From Methylomonas sp. (GTDB lineage Bacteria > Pseudomonadota > Gammaproteobacteria > Methylococcales > Methylomonadaceae), in the NCBI GenBank assembly GCA_002929135.1, contig PESC01000032.1, positions 1 through 64,000 on the forward strand: a stretch of 64,000 nt of DNA, given 5' to 3'. Shown in pieces: positions 1 through 12,039 of this stretch. The notes below the pieces were generated by a model, which did not search any database, was not told where the DNA came from, and was given only the letters and a program-made list of their open reading frames with translations. The translations under genes and the position numbers were made by a program. The stretch's first letter is position 1. Every line of letters begins with the position of its first letter.

Positions 1-2
1 CT

Positions 3-214
3 GCCAGTTATTCCCTGCGTGTATCGATGGAGCGAATCGAGAAAGAAGGCTACAACCTGAATATCTCGCGCTATATCAGCACGGCGCAGGCGGAAGCAGA
101 AGTTGATTTGATGACAACCCATGCTGAACTGGAAACGCGGCTCAGCGAATCGACACCGCGCGAAACAGGCACAATGATTTTCTGAAAGAGCTGGGCTTGC
201 CGCCCTTGCCATGA
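3..214 (+). pseudogene. hsdM: Type I restriction-modification DNA methyltransferase subunit M, C-terminal end (truncated by window edge), apparent 1-bp frameshift
   Basis: Frame from nt 3 reads ASYSLRVSMERIEKEGYNLNISRYISTAQAEAEVDLMTTHAELETRLSE..., an HsdM C-terminal signature. The conserved tail ..IDTARNRHNDFLKELGLPPLP* continues in another frame (nt 149-214). Confidence 0.75.
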
Positions 215-313
215 CCGCATATCTTCCATGCAGGGCGCGGGAACGAGGAGGCGACTGGACTCTGAATAGTTGCGCCGAACTTTTTTACTCACCTGATTTA
301 CCGCCTTGGCGGA

Positions 314-1156
314 GTGTTTATGATCGAACTTGGAAAAATCAACAGCTTGTCAATCAAGGCGCATCGCGACGGCGTCTGCTATCTGGATGGCGAAGACCAT
401 GGCGAAATTCCGCTGGATGAGGCGGATACAAACAATTTAGCCATCGGCGGACGTGTCGATGTGTTCGTTTACATCGATGGCAAGAGCCGCTTGATTGCAA
501 CGCGACAACATCCGAAAGCACAGGTCAATGAGGTCGCTTGGTTGAAATGTGTGTCGCTGAGCCACGCTGGCGCCTTTCTGGACTGGGGTTTGCCCAAGGA
601 TTTACTGCTGCCGTTCAGTGAGCACAAAGGCAAGGTGGTGGAAGGGCGCAGCTATTTGGTTCGGTTGTTTCTGGATGAGGACAATCGCATCGCCGCCTCA
701 ATGCGACTGGACGAGTTCATTCAAGATCAGGCGTTTTATTACAAGGACGGCCAGGCCGTCGGCCTGATCGTTGCTGAACACACTGATCTGGGCTTCAAGG
801 TGATCGTCGATCACAAATACTGGGGTGTGCTTTACAAAAACGAGGTCTTCCAGCCGCTCAAGCGCGGCCAGTCTCTCGATGGCCTCATCAAAAAACTCCG
901 ACCTGACCACAAGCTCGATGTGATGCTGGTTCAAGGCCGCTATGGCGACAAGGTGGACAGCACGTCCGACAAAATCCTGTCATTACTCGAAGCACGGGGT
1001 GGTTTCCTTGCCTTGACCGACAAAAGCGACCCGCAGGTGATTTACGACACCTTCGGCGTCAGTAAAAAAGTGTTCAAACAGGCCATGGGCGGCTTGTACA
1101 AGGCTCGCAAAATTACCATCGATGACATAGGGCTACACAGCGTCGAAGCCGAATAG
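314..1156 (+). CDS. S1-like RNA-binding protein, CvfB/YitL family
   Basis: 280-aa ORF; MIELGKINSLSIKAHRDGVCYLDGEDHGEIPL... and the ...DWGLPKDLLLPFSEH.. S1-type repeat resemble CvfB; C-terminal winged-helix-like segment. Confidence 0.8.
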   Translation: MFMIELGKINSLSIKAHRDGVCYLDGEDHGEIPLDEADTNNLAIGGRVDVFVYIDGKSRLIATRQHPKAQVNEVAWLKCVSLSHAGAFLDWGLPKDLLLPFSEHKGKVVEGRSYLVRLFLDEDNRIAASMRLDEFIQDQAFYYKDGQAVGLIVAEHTDLGFKVIVDHKYWGVLYKNEVFQPLKRGQSLDGLIKKLRPDHKLDVMLVQGRYGDKVDSTSDKILSLLEARGGFLALTDKSDPQVIYDTFGVSKKVFKQAMGGLYKARKITIDDIGLHSVEAE

Positions 1157-1182
1157 GGGTAAACGCGCCAGCGCTGGATTTT

Positions 1183-1734
1183 TCAGGGCTGCTTCAATTG
1201 GGCAAGCCGTTGTTTTTGTCTGGCCAGGCGCTCGGCTTTTTCGTCCGCCAGACGAGCTTGTCGCTGCTGCTTGGCCTGGTAACGGCGTCGGCTGCGGTCG
1301 GCATCGTCCTGTGTCCATTCGGTGACAGCCGCAGGTTGCATGTGGATGCAGTTGACGGGGCAGGGGGCGATGCAAAGTTCGCAACCGGTGCATTCTGCGG
1401 CAATGACGGTGTGCAGGTGTTTTGCTGTACCCACGATGGCATCGGTGGGGCAGGGCGGCAGGCATAAGGTGCAACCGATGCAGAGGTTTTCGTCGATGAC
1501 GGCCACCTGACGTGGCCGTTCCAGACCGAATGCCGGATTCAGAGGTTTGGCGGGAATCTTCAGCAACTGCGCCAGCTTGACGATGCCGATTTCACCGCCC
1601 GGCGGGCAGCGATCGATGTCTGCCTGGCGGTCGGCGATGGCTTCGGCATAGGGCCTGCAACCGTTGAAGCCGCATTGCCTGCACTGGGTTTGCGGCAGCA
1701 GGCCGTCGATCTGATCCGCCAGCGACAGTGTCAT
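1183..1734 (-). CDS. rsxB: Electron transport complex subunit RnfB/RsxB (ferredoxin-type)
   Basis: [16 protein letters not shown] plus two 4Fe-4S motifs ([24 protein letters not shown]); next to metG. Confidence 0.88.
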   Translation of the reverse strand: MTLSLADQIDGLLPQTQCRQCGFNGCRPYAEAIADRQADIDRCPPGGEIGIVKLAQLLKIPAKPLNPAFGLERPRQVAVIDENLCIGCTLCLPPCPTDAIVGTAKHLHTVIAAECTGCELCIAPCPVNCIHMQPAAVTEWTQDDADRSRRRYQAKQQRQARLADEKAERLARQKQRLAQLKQP

Positions 1735-1744
1735 GCGTGGCGGG

Positions 1745-3760
1745 CTATTTGACGCGCATACCGGGTTGCGCGCCTGAATCGGGCGACATCAGCCAAATGT
1801 CCTTGCCGCCAGGCCCTGCCGCCAGCACCATGCCTTCGGACAGGCCGAAGCGCATCTTTTTGGGCTTGAGGTTGGCAACGACCAAAGTCAGCTTGCCTAC
1901 CAGCTCGTCCGGCGTGTAGGCCGATTTGATGCCGGCAAAAATGCTGCGGCTTTCGTCGCCGATGTCGACGGTCAGGTGCAGCAGTTTATCGGCGCCTTCG
2001 ACCGATTCAGCCTTCAGAATTTTGCCGATACGCAAGTCGATTTTGGCGAAGTCATCGATTTCTATGGCTGTGGCGATGGGGTGACTGCGTTTCACCGGAG
2101 CGGGTGGTGTTTTTTGCAGGTTTTGTTTCGACGCTTCGATGATGGCGTTGATTTTTTCCGGCTCCACCCGCGTCATCAACGGCATGTAGGTGTTGATTCT
2201 GTGGCTCAGTAACGGCTGGGCCTGATTGGGCCAGGCTTGCGATTCGATATTGAGGAACTGTTCGGCGTTGGCGGCCAAGGTTGGGAGCACGGGTTTCAGA
2301 TAACTGACCAGCAAGCGGAACAGATCGATGCCGACGCTGCATACCTGTTGCAGTTCGACGTCCTTGCCGTCTGCCTTGGCGATAGTCCAGGGTTTTTTGT
2401 CATCGATGTAGAGGTTGGCCTTGTCGGCCAACGCCATGATTTCACGCATGGCCTTGCCGAATTCGCGGTTTTCGTAGAGTTCGGCAAGAGTGGCATGGGC
2501 ATCGACGAATTGCTGGAACAACCCGGGTTCCGCGCACTCGCCAGACAACAGGCCGTCGAAGCGTTTGCTGATGAAGCCGCTGCAACGACTGGCTATGTTG
2601 ACGACTTTGCCAACCAGGTCGGCGTTGACCCGCAATGTGAAGTCCTCGAAATTGAGGTCGATGTCATCGACACCCGAGCCGAGCTTGGCGGCGAAGTAGT
2701 AACGCAGATACTCCGGGTTCAGATGGTCGAGGTAAGTACGCGCCTTGATGAAGGTGCCGCGTGATTTCGACATTTTCTCGCCGTTCACGGTCAGGAAGCC
2801 ATGGGCAAAAATGGCGCTGGGCGTGCGCAGCCTAGCACCGTGCAGCATCGCGGGCCAGAACAACGCGTGGAAATAAATGATGTCCTTGCCGATGAAATGG
2901 TACAGCTCGGTCTGGCTGTCGGTTTGCCAGTAAGCGTCGAAGTCCAGCCCGCGTTGTTCGCACAGTGCCTTGAAACTGGCCATGTAGCCGATGGGCGCAT
3001 CCAGCCAGACGTAAAAATACTTGCCGGGCGCATCGGGGATTTCGAAACCAAAATACGGCGCGTCGCGGGAAATGTCCCATGCCTGCAAACCGTTTTGCAG
3101 CCATTCCGCCATTTTGTTGGCAACTTCGGGTTGCAAGTGGCCCGCGCGTATCCAGTCGTTCAGCATGGCGCTGAAGTGGCCCAGCTCGAAAAAGTAGTGT
3201 ACGGATTGTTTTTCGACGGGTTTCTCGCCGGAAATGGCGGATACGGCGTTTTTCAGCTCCATCGGCGAGTAGGTGGCGCCGCAGACTTCGCAATTGTCGC
3301 CGTATTGATCGGTCGCACCGCATTTGGGGCAATCGCCCTTGATGAAACGATCCGGCAAAAACATGTTTTTTACTGGATCGTAAGCCTGGGTGATGCTGCG
3401 GCTGCTGATATGACCGGCGTCGCGCAGGTTCAGGTAAATCTGGCTGGACAGTTGGCGGTTTTCGTCGGAATGGGTGCTGTGGTAATGATCGAAGGCGACG
3501 CCGAAGTCGGTGAAATCGGCACGGTGTTCCTGTTCGACCTGGGCAATGAGCTGTTCGGGGCTGATGCCTTCACGGTCGGCCCGCAGCATGATGGGGGTGC
3601 CGTGGGTATCGTCGGCACAGACGTAATGGCATTCATGGCCGCGCATTTTTTGAAACCGCACCCAGATGTCGGTTTGAATGTACTCGACTAGATGACCCAG
3701 ATGGATGGGGCCGTTGGCATAGGGCAGGGCGCTGGTGACCAGGATTTTTCGGGTATTCAT
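1745..3760 (-). CDS. metG: Methionyl-tRNA synthetase
   Basis: [32 protein letters not shown] motif (GEKMSKSRG), C-terminal tRNA-binding domain ([11 protein letters not shown]). Confidence 0.98.
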   Translation of the reverse strand: MNTRKILVTSALPYANGPIHLGHLVEYIQTDIWVRFQKMRGHECHYVCADDTHGTPIMLRADREGISPEQLIAQVEQEHRADFTDFGVAFDHYHSTHSDENRQLSSQIYLNLRDAGHISSRSITQAYDPVKNMFLPDRFIKGDCPKCGATDQYGDNCEVCGATYSPMELKNAVSAISGEKPVEKQSVHYFFELGHFSAMLNDWIRAGHLQPEVANKMAEWLQNGLQAWDISRDAPYFGFEIPDAPGKYFYVWLDAPIGYMASFKALCEQRGLDFDAYWQTDSQTELYHFIGKDIIYFHALFWPAMLHGARLRTPSAIFAHGFLTVNGEKMSKSRGTFIKARTYLDHLNPEYLRYYFAAKLGSGVDDIDLNFEDFTLRVNADLVGKVVNIASRCSGFISKRFDGLLSGECAEPGLFQQFVDAHATLAELYENREFGKAMREIMALADKANLYIDDKKPWTIAKADGKDVELQQVCSVGIDLFRLLVSYLKPVLPTLAANAEQFLNIESQAWPNQAQPLLSHRINTYMPLMTRVEPEKINAIIEASKQNLQKTPPAPVKRSHPIATAIEIDDFAKIDLRIGKILKAESVEGADKLLHLTVDIGDESRSIFAGIKSAYTPDELVGKLTLVVANLKPKKMRFGLSEGMVLAAGPGGKDIWLMSPDSGAQPGMRVK

Positions 3761-3917
3761 GAGCAAAAACGGCAGAAAAAACGGCAGCGGATTATGTCAC
3801 AAATCCACAGGCGACTCATGGTGCCGAGCCGCTGTGGCGGCTTGCCAACACGACGCAGGCTGCGACAATCGGCTAAAATCCGCCGCCTTCACCCCCCACC
3901 ATTTACAGGACTTCGGC

Positions 3918-4643
3918 ATGACCCGCTCTTTCGTATCCCGCAAACCCATCCCCGTTCGCGAACGTCTCATCATGGCGCTGGATGTGGCCAGCGTAGCCGA
4001 AGCCAAGGCGCTGGTCGAAGAACTGGGCGATTCGGTGCTGTTTTACAAAGTGGGCATGGAGCTGTTCATGTCGGACGATTATTTCGGCCTGATCGAATGG
4101 CTGAAAGCCCGTAGCAAAAAAGTGTTCGTCGACCTGAAGTTTTTCGACATCCCGGCCACGGTTGGCCGCGCCATCAAGGCCTTGAGCAGCAAAGGTGTCG
4201 ATCTGGCGACTATACACGGCAACGATGCCATCATGGAAGCCGCCGCCAGCGCCAAGGGCGACCTTAAAGTGTTGGCCGTGACCGCACTGACCAGCCTGGA
4301 TCGCGGCGACCTCGATGATCTTGGCTTTCAATGCGACATCGCGGAACTGGTACTGTCGCGCGCCAGACGCGCCCTGCAAATCGGCTGCGATGGCATCGTA
4401 TCGTCGGGTCTGGAAGTCGCGATGATCCGCGACCGGCTCGGCGACAAATTGCTGGTGATCACCCCCGGTATACGGCCTGTCGACAACCGCGAAGACGACG
4501 ACCAGAAACGCGCCGTCAGCGTCGAATCGGCCATCCAGAACGGTGCCGATTATCTGGTGGTGGGTCGCCCGATCCGCGATGCCAAAGACCGCAAAGCCAT
4601 GGCCGAAACCATTCAGACCCAGATTGCCGCACAGTTTGGCTGA
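3918..4643 (+). CDS. pyrF: Orotidine 5'-phosphate decarboxylase
   Basis: RLIMALDVASVAEAKALVEELGDSVLFYKVGMELF, DLKFFDIPATV, YLVVGRPI; internal ATG at 3918 chosen as start. Confidence 0.93.
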   Translation: MTRSFVSRKPIPVRERLIMALDVASVAEAKALVEELGDSVLFYKVGMELFMSDDYFGLIEWLKARSKKVFVDLKFFDIPATVGRAIKALSSKGVDLATIHGNDAIMEAAASAKGDLKVLAVTALTSLDRGDLDDLGFQCDIAELVLSRARRALQIGCDGIVSSGLEVAMIRDRLGDKLLVITPGIRPVDNREDDDQKRAVSVESAIQNGADYLVVGRPIRDAKDRKAMAETIQTQIAAQFG

Positions 4644-4899
4644 ATTCTCCCCTTGGCTTCGCCCACCCGCCACAAAACAGGGACAGTTTATTTGCTCGCT
4701 ACATTTTGCAAGTTCCTCCCATGACTTAAAACGCGTTTGCTTTTATAATGCCGCCCACCCAATGACGTAGCACACCCAGTGATGTAGCACTTGGCTTGAA
4801 AAGCCAAAAACCTGCCATCCGCTAAAAACCGTCCGTTGGTGTTCAAACATCGCAATGTCAATCAGCGGGTCTTGCCTATAGCGATACCCGCATTCTATT

Positions 4900-4976
4900 G
4901 CGCCCTTAGCTCAGCTGGATAGAGCGCGGCCCTCCGGAGGCCGAGGTCAGAGGTTCGAATCCTCTAGGGCGCGCCA
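4900..4976 (+). tRNA. tRNA-Arg (anticodon CCG), CCA encoded
   Basis: GCGCCCTTAGCTCAGCTGGATAGAGCGCGGCCCTCCGGAGGCCGAGGTCAGAGGTTCGAATCCTCTAGGGCGCGCCA folds as a cloverleaf; 7-bp acceptor GCGCCCT/AGGGCGC, TTCGAAT T-loop. Confidence 0.97.
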
Positions 4977-5134
4977 TTTTTGATAGTCACCCCCTTCCAG
5001 TTTTGCTTCCCATTGGTTGGGACGGTGCAGCCGTTTCATGATCGTGCTTTGCCCAACACACTCGCAATGACTTCGACGCCAACCCTGTCGCGGCGCCAAC
5101 TGAGGCCCTAAATTCGCTACGCGATCGGTATACA

Positions 5135-7258
5135 ATGGCCGCCATGAGCAACCGTTTTTCCATCGCAAAACCACGTTTTCCCGGCCTTTCAGACCATGAT
5201 CTCGAACAGGTCGCCAAAGCATTGGCGCTGGTGGATGAGGCAGGCGAACCGCAAAGCGATGCGCCACCGCGCCCCCGAGGCATAGACGTTGCCACCATTC
5301 TGATGACGGTTCATATCGACCTGGTGTCGATTCTGGCCGCGCTGCTGAGTGATTCCCGTATGGAATCCAGCCAGGACGAGGCCAGCATCGCGGCACGATT
5401 CGGCCCGGTGGTGGCGTCTCTGGTCAAGGATGTGCGCTGGCTGAACACGGTCAACATTTACAGCCCCGATATGGCCAACCAGCCCAATCAGGCGGAAATC
5501 CTGCGCCGCATGCTGCTGGCGATGACACACGATGTCCGGGCCGTGCTGATAAAACTGGCCTTCCGCATCCAGCGTTTGCGCAATCTTCACCGCGAAGACG
5601 CCAGCATCCGCCGTTTCATCGCCCGTGAAACCCTGGATATCTACGCGCCGCTGGCCAATCGTTTGGGCATCAGCCAGTTCAAGTGGGAACTCGAAGACCT
5701 GGCCTTTCACCAGCTCGACCCCGAGCATTATCAGGCCATCGAAAAATCGCTGGCCGATAGCCGCGACCAGCGCGAAGCCATCATTGCGCAGTTTGTGGAA
5801 ACCCTGCGCCACCAACTGGCGAGTCACGGCATCAAGGCCAAGGTGCATGGCAGACCGAAACACATCTACAGCATCTGGTGCAAGATGCGCCGCAAGCGTT
5901 TGACCATAGACGAACTGTACGACCTGCTGGCGGTGCGCGTCATCGTCGACGACCAAGCCGCCTGTTATAGCGTTCTGGGCCTGGCTCACAACCAATGGCA
6001 ATACATCCCCAAAGAATTCGACGACTACATTGCCAACCCCAAGGAAAACGGCTATCAGTCCTTGCACACCGTGGTTATCGACGGCCAGGGCAACCGCATC
6101 GAGATTCAGATTCGCAGCAAAGCCATGCACGAATTCGCCGAACTCGGTGTGGCCTCGCACTGGCGCTACAAGGAAGGCGGCAAGTACAACGCCGCCACCG
6201 AAAAAAACATCGCCTCGCTGCGGCAATTGCTGGAGGAACGCAATCACGACAACCTGCTGGAAAACTTCCGCACCGAGCTGTTTTCCGACCGGGTATTCGT
6301 GCTGACGCCGGCAGGCAAGTTGATCGACATGATAAAAGGCGCCACGCCGCTGGATTTTGCCTATGCCATTCACACCGACATCGGCCATGGCTGCCGTGGC
6401 GCCAAAGTCAATGGCCAGATCAAGCCCTTGACCTACACCCTGCGCTCGGGCGAACAGGTTGAAATCATCACCGCCAAAAACGGCAAGCCCAACCGCAACT
6501 GGCTGGATACCAACCTGGGCTATCTAAAAACGCCGCGCGCCATCGGCAAGGTTAAAAGCTGGTTCAAACATCAGGAACAAGACGACAACATCGCCGCCGG
6601 TAAAGCCGTGTTCGACAAGGAAGTCAAGCGTCTGGGAGTCAAACACATCGACCCTGCCGACCTGCTCAAACCGTTCAAACTGACCAGCGAAACCCAGTTG
6701 TTTCAGGCCATAGGCCGGGGCGACATCAACAGCCGTCAACTTGCCGCCGCTCTGCGTATCCCGGAACTGGCGCCCGCCAGCTTCAAACTCGCCCCGCTGA
6801 AAACCCGCTCGAATTCGGTGATTACCGTCGCTGATGCCGACAACATCGTCACCACGCTGGCGCATTGCTGCTCGCCGGTCAAAGGCGATGACATCATCGG
6901 CTTCATCTCTCATCGTCGCGGCATCACCATCCACAGAAGCGATTGCGACAACATTCGCCATTTGTCGCAGGAACAGCAAAAACAACTCATCAAGGCCGAG
7001 TGGAGCGGTCAGCACAAGGCCAGCCACAATGTGCCGGTCATCGTCGAAGCCAGCAGCGGACATGATCTGCTGATAGCCGTCTCGCGCCTGCTGCATGCCG
7101 CAAAAATCAACATTACCGAGGCCTCGCTGAAAACCCACCACGACGCATCGGCCACCCTGGACATGCGCATCGACATCGAAAGCACCGCGCAACTGAGCCA
7201 GGTACTGAGCCGCATCGAACAACTGCCCAACGTCGTCGAGGCCAGGCGCAAGGTTTAA
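5135..7258 (+). CDS. relA: GTP pyrophosphokinase RelA (stringent response)
   Basis: Full-length RelA/SpoT homolog with synthetase, TGS and ACT regions; degenerate HD hydrolase motif (LAALLSDSR) fits RelA rather than SpoT. Confidence 0.93.
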   Translation: MAAMSNRFSIAKPRFPGLSDHDLEQVAKALALVDEAGEPQSDAPPRPRGIDVATILMTVHIDLVSILAALLSDSRMESSQDEASIAARFGPVVASLVKDVRWLNTVNIYSPDMANQPNQAEILRRMLLAMTHDVRAVLIKLAFRIQRLRNLHREDASIRRFIARETLDIYAPLANRLGISQFKWELEDLAFHQLDPEHYQAIEKSLADSRDQREAIIAQFVETLRHQLASHGIKAKVHGRPKHIYSIWCKMRRKRLTIDELYDLLAVRVIVDDQAACYSVLGLAHNQWQYIPKEFDDYIANPKENGYQSLHTVVIDGQGNRIEIQIRSKAMHEFAELGVASHWRYKEGGKYNAATEKNIASLRQLLEERNHDNLLENFRTELFSDRVFVLTPAGKLIDMIKGATPLDFAYAIHTDIGHGCRGAKVNGQIKPLTYTLRSGEQVEIITAKNGKPNRNWLDTNLGYLKTPRAIGKVKSWFKHQEQDDNIAAGKAVFDKEVKRLGVKHIDPADLLKPFKLTSETQLFQAIGRGDINSRQLAAALRIPELAPASFKLAPLKTRSNSVITVADADNIVTTLAHCCSPVKGDDIIGFISHRRGITIHRSDCDNIRHLSQEQQKQLIKAEWSGQHKASHNVPVIVEASSGHDLLIAVSRLLHAAKINITEASLKTHHDASATLDMRIDIESTAQLSQVLSRIEQLPNVVEARRKV

Positions 7259-7355
7259 CGACCGAACGGCAAAAAACCGCAAACCGCCCTTGAAAAACGC
7301 CGTCCGCCCCCCCAGATTGCCAAAGTCCAATTTCTTTAACTTTAACGAATACACC

Positions 7356-9290
7356 ATGACTACCGAAGCCAGAAAACAAACATTGGGTTTTCAAACCGAA
7401 GTGAAACATCTGTTGCATCTGATGATTCACTCGCTGTACAGCAACAAGGAAATTTTCCTGCGCGAGCTGATTTCCAACGCTTCCGATGCCGCCGACAAAT
7501 TGCGCTTCGAAGCACTGGCCAACGACGGCCTGTATGAAGGCGACAGCGAACTGAAAATCCGCGTCGATTTCGACGAAAAAGCCAAAACCATCACCATCAC
7601 CGACAATGGCATTGGCATGAACCGCGACGAGGTGCAGGATCACATCGGCACCATCGCCAAGTCCGGCACCAAACAATTCTTCGAAAAGCTGACCGGCGAT
7701 CAAGCCAAGGACAGCGAGCTGATCGGTCAATTCGGTGTCGGCTTTTACTCGTCGTTCATCGTGGCCGACAAAGTGACGCTGACCACCCGCAAAGCAGGTG
7801 ATTCGGCCAGTGACGGCGTGCGCTGGGAATCCGACGGTCTGGGCGAGTACAGCATCGAATCAGTGGAAAAAGCCGCGCGCGGCACTGAAATCGTGCTGCA
7901 TTTGAAAGAAGGCGAAGACGAGTTTCTGAGCGGCTGGAAACTGCGTTCCATCATTAAAAAATACTCCGACCACATCTCCCTGCCCATTCTCATGAGCAAG
8001 GACATTCCGGCAGAAAAAGACGACGATGGCAACGAAACCGCACCGGCTCGCGTCGAAGACGAAACCGTCAACAGCGCCTCGGCCTTGTGGGCCAAATCCA
8101 GGGATGAAATCACGGAAGAACAGTACAACGAGTTCTACAAACACGTTGCCCACGACTTCCAGGATCCGCTGACCCACGTCCACAGCAAAGTCGAAGGCAC
8201 CAACGAATACACCCTGCTGCTGTACGTACCGACCCGCGCACCGTTCGATTTGTGGGACAGAGACGCCAAACACGGCGCCAAACTCTACATCAAGAAAGTC
8301 TTCATCACCGACGACCCGGAACAACTGATGCCGCGCTACCTGCGCTTCATCCGTGGTGTGATCGACACCGACAGCCTGCCGCTGAACGTATCGCGCGAAA
8401 TCCTGCAACAAAGCAAACAAATCAGTGCCATCAAATCCGGTGCGGTGAAAAAGGTACTGGGCATGCTGGAAGACCTGGCCGAAAACCATGCCGAGAAGTA
8501 TCAAACTTTCTGGGACATGTTCGGCAACGTCATCAAGGAAGGCCCGATCGAAGACCACAAAAACAAGGATCGCATCGCCAAACTGCTGCGCTTCTCGTCC
8601 ACCCACACCAACGACAAAACCCAAAACGTGTCGCTGGCCGATTACGTCAGCCGCATGAAAGAGGGCCAGGATAAAATCTACTTCATCACCGCCGACAACT
8701 TCGCCGCCGCCAAAAGCAGCCCACATCTGGAAGTGTTCCGCAAAAAAGGCATCGAAGTCTTGCTGCTGACCGACCGTATCGACGAATGGCTGGTGTCCAG
8801 CCTGACCGAGTTCGAAGATAAACACCTGCAATCCATCGCCAAAGGCGAACTCGACCTGGACAAATTCGACACGGAAGACGAGAAAAAACACCAGGAAGAC
8901 GTCAGCAAAGACTTCGAATCGGTAGTGAAACAAATCAGGGAGGTTTTGAGTGAAAAAGTCAGTGACGTCAAAGTCAGCCACCGCCTGACCGACTCACCTG
9001 CCTGTCTGGTCACCGGTGCCTACGACATGAGTTTGCACATGGAACGCATCATGAAGGAAGCCGGTCAGGCGGGTGGTATGTTCGGCATGGGGGGCAGCAA
9101 ACCCATCTTCGAGATCAATCCGGATCACGCCATCGTCAAGGCGCTGAAAAACGAGCAGGACGATGCCCGCTTTGCCGACATCAGCCACATCCTGTTCGAT
9201 CAGGCCATCCTCAGCGAAGGCGGCCAGTTGGACGACCCGGCAGCATTCGTGCACACGCTGAATGGTTTGTTGCAGGGCTTGTTGAGGTAA
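7356..9290 (+). CDS. htpG: Molecular chaperone HtpG (Hsp90)
   Basis: [50 protein letters not shown]; 644 aa from ATG 7356. Confidence 0.98.
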   Translation: MTTEARKQTLGFQTEVKHLLHLMIHSLYSNKEIFLRELISNASDAADKLRFEALANDGLYEGDSELKIRVDFDEKAKTITITDNGIGMNRDEVQDHIGTIAKSGTKQFFEKLTGDQAKDSELIGQFGVGFYSSFIVADKVTLTTRKAGDSASDGVRWESDGLGEYSIESVEKAARGTEIVLHLKEGEDEFLSGWKLRSIIKKYSDHISLPILMSKDIPAEKDDDGNETAPARVEDETVNSASALWAKSRDEITEEQYNEFYKHVAHDFQDPLTHVHSKVEGTNEYTLLLYVPTRAPFDLWDRDAKHGAKLYIKKVFITDDPEQLMPRYLRFIRGVIDTDSLPLNVSREILQQSKQISAIKSGAVKKVLGMLEDLAENHAEKYQTFWDMFGNVIKEGPIEDHKNKDRIAKLLRFSSTHTNDKTQNVSLADYVSRMKEGQDKIYFITADNFAAAKSSPHLEVFRKKGIEVLLLTDRIDEWLVSSLTEFEDKHLQSIAKGELDLDKFDTEDEKKHQEDVSKDFESVVKQIREVLSEKVSDVKVSHRLTDSPACLVTGAYDMSLHMERIMKEAGQAGGMFGMGGSKPIFEINPDHAIVKALKNEQDDARFADISHILFDQAILSEGGQLDDPAAFVHTLNGLLQGLLR

Positions 9291-9303
9291 GCTGTCTGAC
9301 AGG

Positions 9304-9332
9304 AAAAAGGCCGGGTAACCGGCCTTTTTTTT
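9304..9332 (+). terminator. Rho-independent terminator downstream of htpG
   Basis: aaaaaggccgggtaaccggcctttttttt: GGCCGG/CCGGCC stem, 4-nt loop, T8 run. Confidence 0.9.
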
Positions 9333-9590
9333 GCTCTCGTTCCCACACTGGGCATAGGAACGAGAAAGCGCGAAATTGCAACAATTCTGCGCTCGCTGCT
9401 CAAACCTCAACATTTCATAAAGATTTCAAGCGCATAAAACTTTACCCTCACTCCCCAGTCAAATTGCGTCACATCCTTGATAAAAACAATAAATCATGCC
9501 ATCCAAATTCTTATCTCATCCTTCGCTTACCACATGCACCGCATCGCAGTGACTCTGTAACTTTTTGACTACCAGGTACATTGACTAGCA

Positions 9591-11972
9591 ATGGAAAAAC
9601 GTTTCCATGCCGATTTTCACGGCTTCGTCATCGACAGCGAGTACGGACTGAGCTTTGCCGGCAAGCCGGTGAATCTGCCACCGAAAGAATTCAGCATGCT
9701 GCTGATACTGGTGAAAAACACCGGTCAGCGCGTCACCAAGGAACAACTGATCGAAACGGTCTGGAACAGCGCGTCTATTTCCGACGAAAGCATATCGCGC
9801 TGTCTGTCGATGCTGAAATCGGCCTTACGCAAGGCCAACCCTGGCGCCGAGAGCCTGATTAAAACCGAATACGGTTAGGGGTATCGCTTCATCGGCCAGG
9901 TTGGTAAACCGGCAAGCTTCGTCAACGAGGAAAACTTTTTCTTGTTGATCAACTCATCGAACAACCTGGTTACGCTGAAAGACGGCCAGGGTCGCTGGCA
10001 GATTGCCAACCATGTGGCGTTGTCGGTGTACGGACTCAATGGCAAGCCATGGCAGGGCAAAACCGACCGTGAACTGGCCCGATTATGCGAGCCGTTGTAC
10101 CAGCCCTATTTCCGGGCCAGCATCGAGAGTGACGAACGGGCGTGGCAATCATCGCTGACATTGACAGAAGTTGCTCTGCCCAATGCCGTCAACGGCTTCG
10201 ATATCCGCACCTTCGAAATTGTCAAAAATCCGCTGTTCGAAGCCGATGGCAGCCGCAAGGCGCTGGTGGTGTTCGGTCTGGATATCACCGACAAACTGGA
10301 AAAGGAACGCCAGATACGCTTGACCGACCGGGTGCTGGCGCACAGCGACGAAGCCGTACTGATCAGCGATCAAAACAACGACATCGTTTACGTCAACGAA
10401 GCCTTCACCCGCATCACCGGTTACACCCAGGACGAAATCAAAGGCAAAAACCCGCGCATCCTGTCATCGCGGCGACAAGACCGGAAGTTCTACGATGACA
10501 TGTGGCGGCAGATTACGACGGAAGGCAGTTGGCATGGCGAAATCTGGGACAGACGCAAGAACGGCGAGGTCTACCCCAAGTGGCTGAACATCAGTTGTGT
10601 ACGCGACGACGACGGTCGTATCAGCAATTACATCGGCATCTTCACCGACATTTCCAAGGCCAAGGCCGACGAAGAATTGCTGGCCTTCCTGGCCTATCAC
10701 GACCCGCTGACCCGTTTGCCCAACCGGCTGATGCTGCGCGACCGTTTTTATCAGGCCACCGGCGAAATCGCCCGCCGCAATGGTGGCAGCGTGGCGCTGC
10801 TGTTTCTCGATCTCGACCAGTTCAAGGCCATCAACGACAGCCTGGGCCACGAAACCGGCGACCGTTTTCTGGTGGCGGTGGCACACCGGTTGCAAAGCTG
10901 TGTGCGCGAAGTCGATACCGTCAGCCGCCTGGGGGGCGACGAATTCGTGATCGTGCTCAGCCACGTCAGCGACACCCACTCGGTATCCATCGTCGCGCAA
11001 AAAATCCTCGATCATCTGTCGGCTGCCTTCGACATCACACCGCACCGCCTGACCTCGTCGGCCAGCATCGGCATTGCGCTGTATCCCGACGACGGCGACG
11101 ATTTCGAAACCGTGCTGAAAGTCGCCGACACCGCGATGTACAACGCCAAGGATTGCGGTCGCAACACCTACCGTTTCTACACCGACAAGATGAACATCGA
11201 TGCCATGGAACGGCTGCGCATGCGCACCGGCCTGTCGGAAGCCATCCGCAAGCAGGAATTCGTGCTGCACTATCAACCCCAATTCGATCTGGACAGCGGC
11301 AAGATGATAGGGCTGGAAGCCCTGATACGCTGGCAGCACCCCAAGGACGGCCTGATCTACCCCGGCAAATTCATTCCTGTCGCCGAAGAAACCGGGCAAA
11401 TCGTGCCGATTGGCGAATGGGTCATCAATGAGGCATGCCGTCAGGCGAAGCAATGGCAAGACGCCGGGTATCCGCCGGTTACCATCGCCGTCAACCTGTC
11501 TGCCCTGCAATTCAAACGCGGCGACGTGGTGAAAATGGTGGCCAATCTCACCCGCGACTACGGCCTGTTACCGGAACATCTGGAACTGGAACTGACCGAA
11601 ACCATCATGTTGCAGGATGTCGATTACATCATCGATGTCATCGATCAACTGAAATCGTTGCGGTTCACCCTGTCGGTCGACGACTTCGGCACCGGTTATT
11701 CCAGCCTGTCGTACCTGAAACGCTTCAAGGTCGACAAGCTAAAAATCGACCATTCCTTCGTGCGCAATCTGGAAGTCGACGACCACGACGTCGCCATCGT
11801 CCGCACCATCATACAACTGGCACACAACTTCGGCCTGCGCGCCATCGCCGAAGGCGTCGAAACCCCAGGCCAGCTCGACATCCTGCGCAGAGAAGGTTGC
11901 AACGAAGCGCAAGGTTATCTGTTCAGCTACCCGCTGACACCGGCGGGCATCGAGAAACTGTTTACGGTTTAG
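9591..11972 (+). pseudogene. wHTH (OmpR/PhoB-type)-PAS-GGDEF-EAL protein interrupted by in-frame TAG at 9876-9878; ORF track splits it into 9591-9878 and 9942-11972
   Basis: 9591-9878 gives a wHTH ending IKTEYG*; the same frame continues GYRFIGQVGKPAS.. directly into the PAS-GGDEF (LGGDEFVIV)-EAL (EALIRWQ, DDFGTGYSSLSYLK, EGVET) ORF. Confidence 0.75.
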
Positions 11973-12039
11973 GCTTTGTTCCCGCTTCTCGGACAGGCTC
12001 GTAGGCCAGATTCACGGCAGGTTCTGGAGTGAAACGTCG

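Noticed and set aside
2237-3691. Plus-strand ORFs opposite metG (2237-2764, 2801-3691)
   Set aside because: Antisense to conserved MetG; no independent support.
4765-4795. Short imperfect direct repeat caatgacgtagcac / cagtgatgtagcac
   Set aside because: Only two imperfect 14-bp copies, too little to call a functional element or CRISPR-like array.
4900-4976. tRNA-Arg as an integration site for a genomic island
   Set aside because: No integrase or duplicated tRNA 3' end visible; flanks are pyrF and relA.
5189-6388. 399-aa minus-strand ORF antisense to relA
   Set aside because: Fully opposite a well-supported RelA coding frame; composition typical of shadow ORFs in GC-rich DNA.
7860-8981. 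373-aa minus-strand ORF antisense to htpG
   Set aside because: Shadow ORF opposite HtpG, no recognisable motif.
10464-11510. 348-aa minus-strand ORF antisense to the GGDEF-EAL gene
   Set aside because: Shadow of a conserved coding frame.
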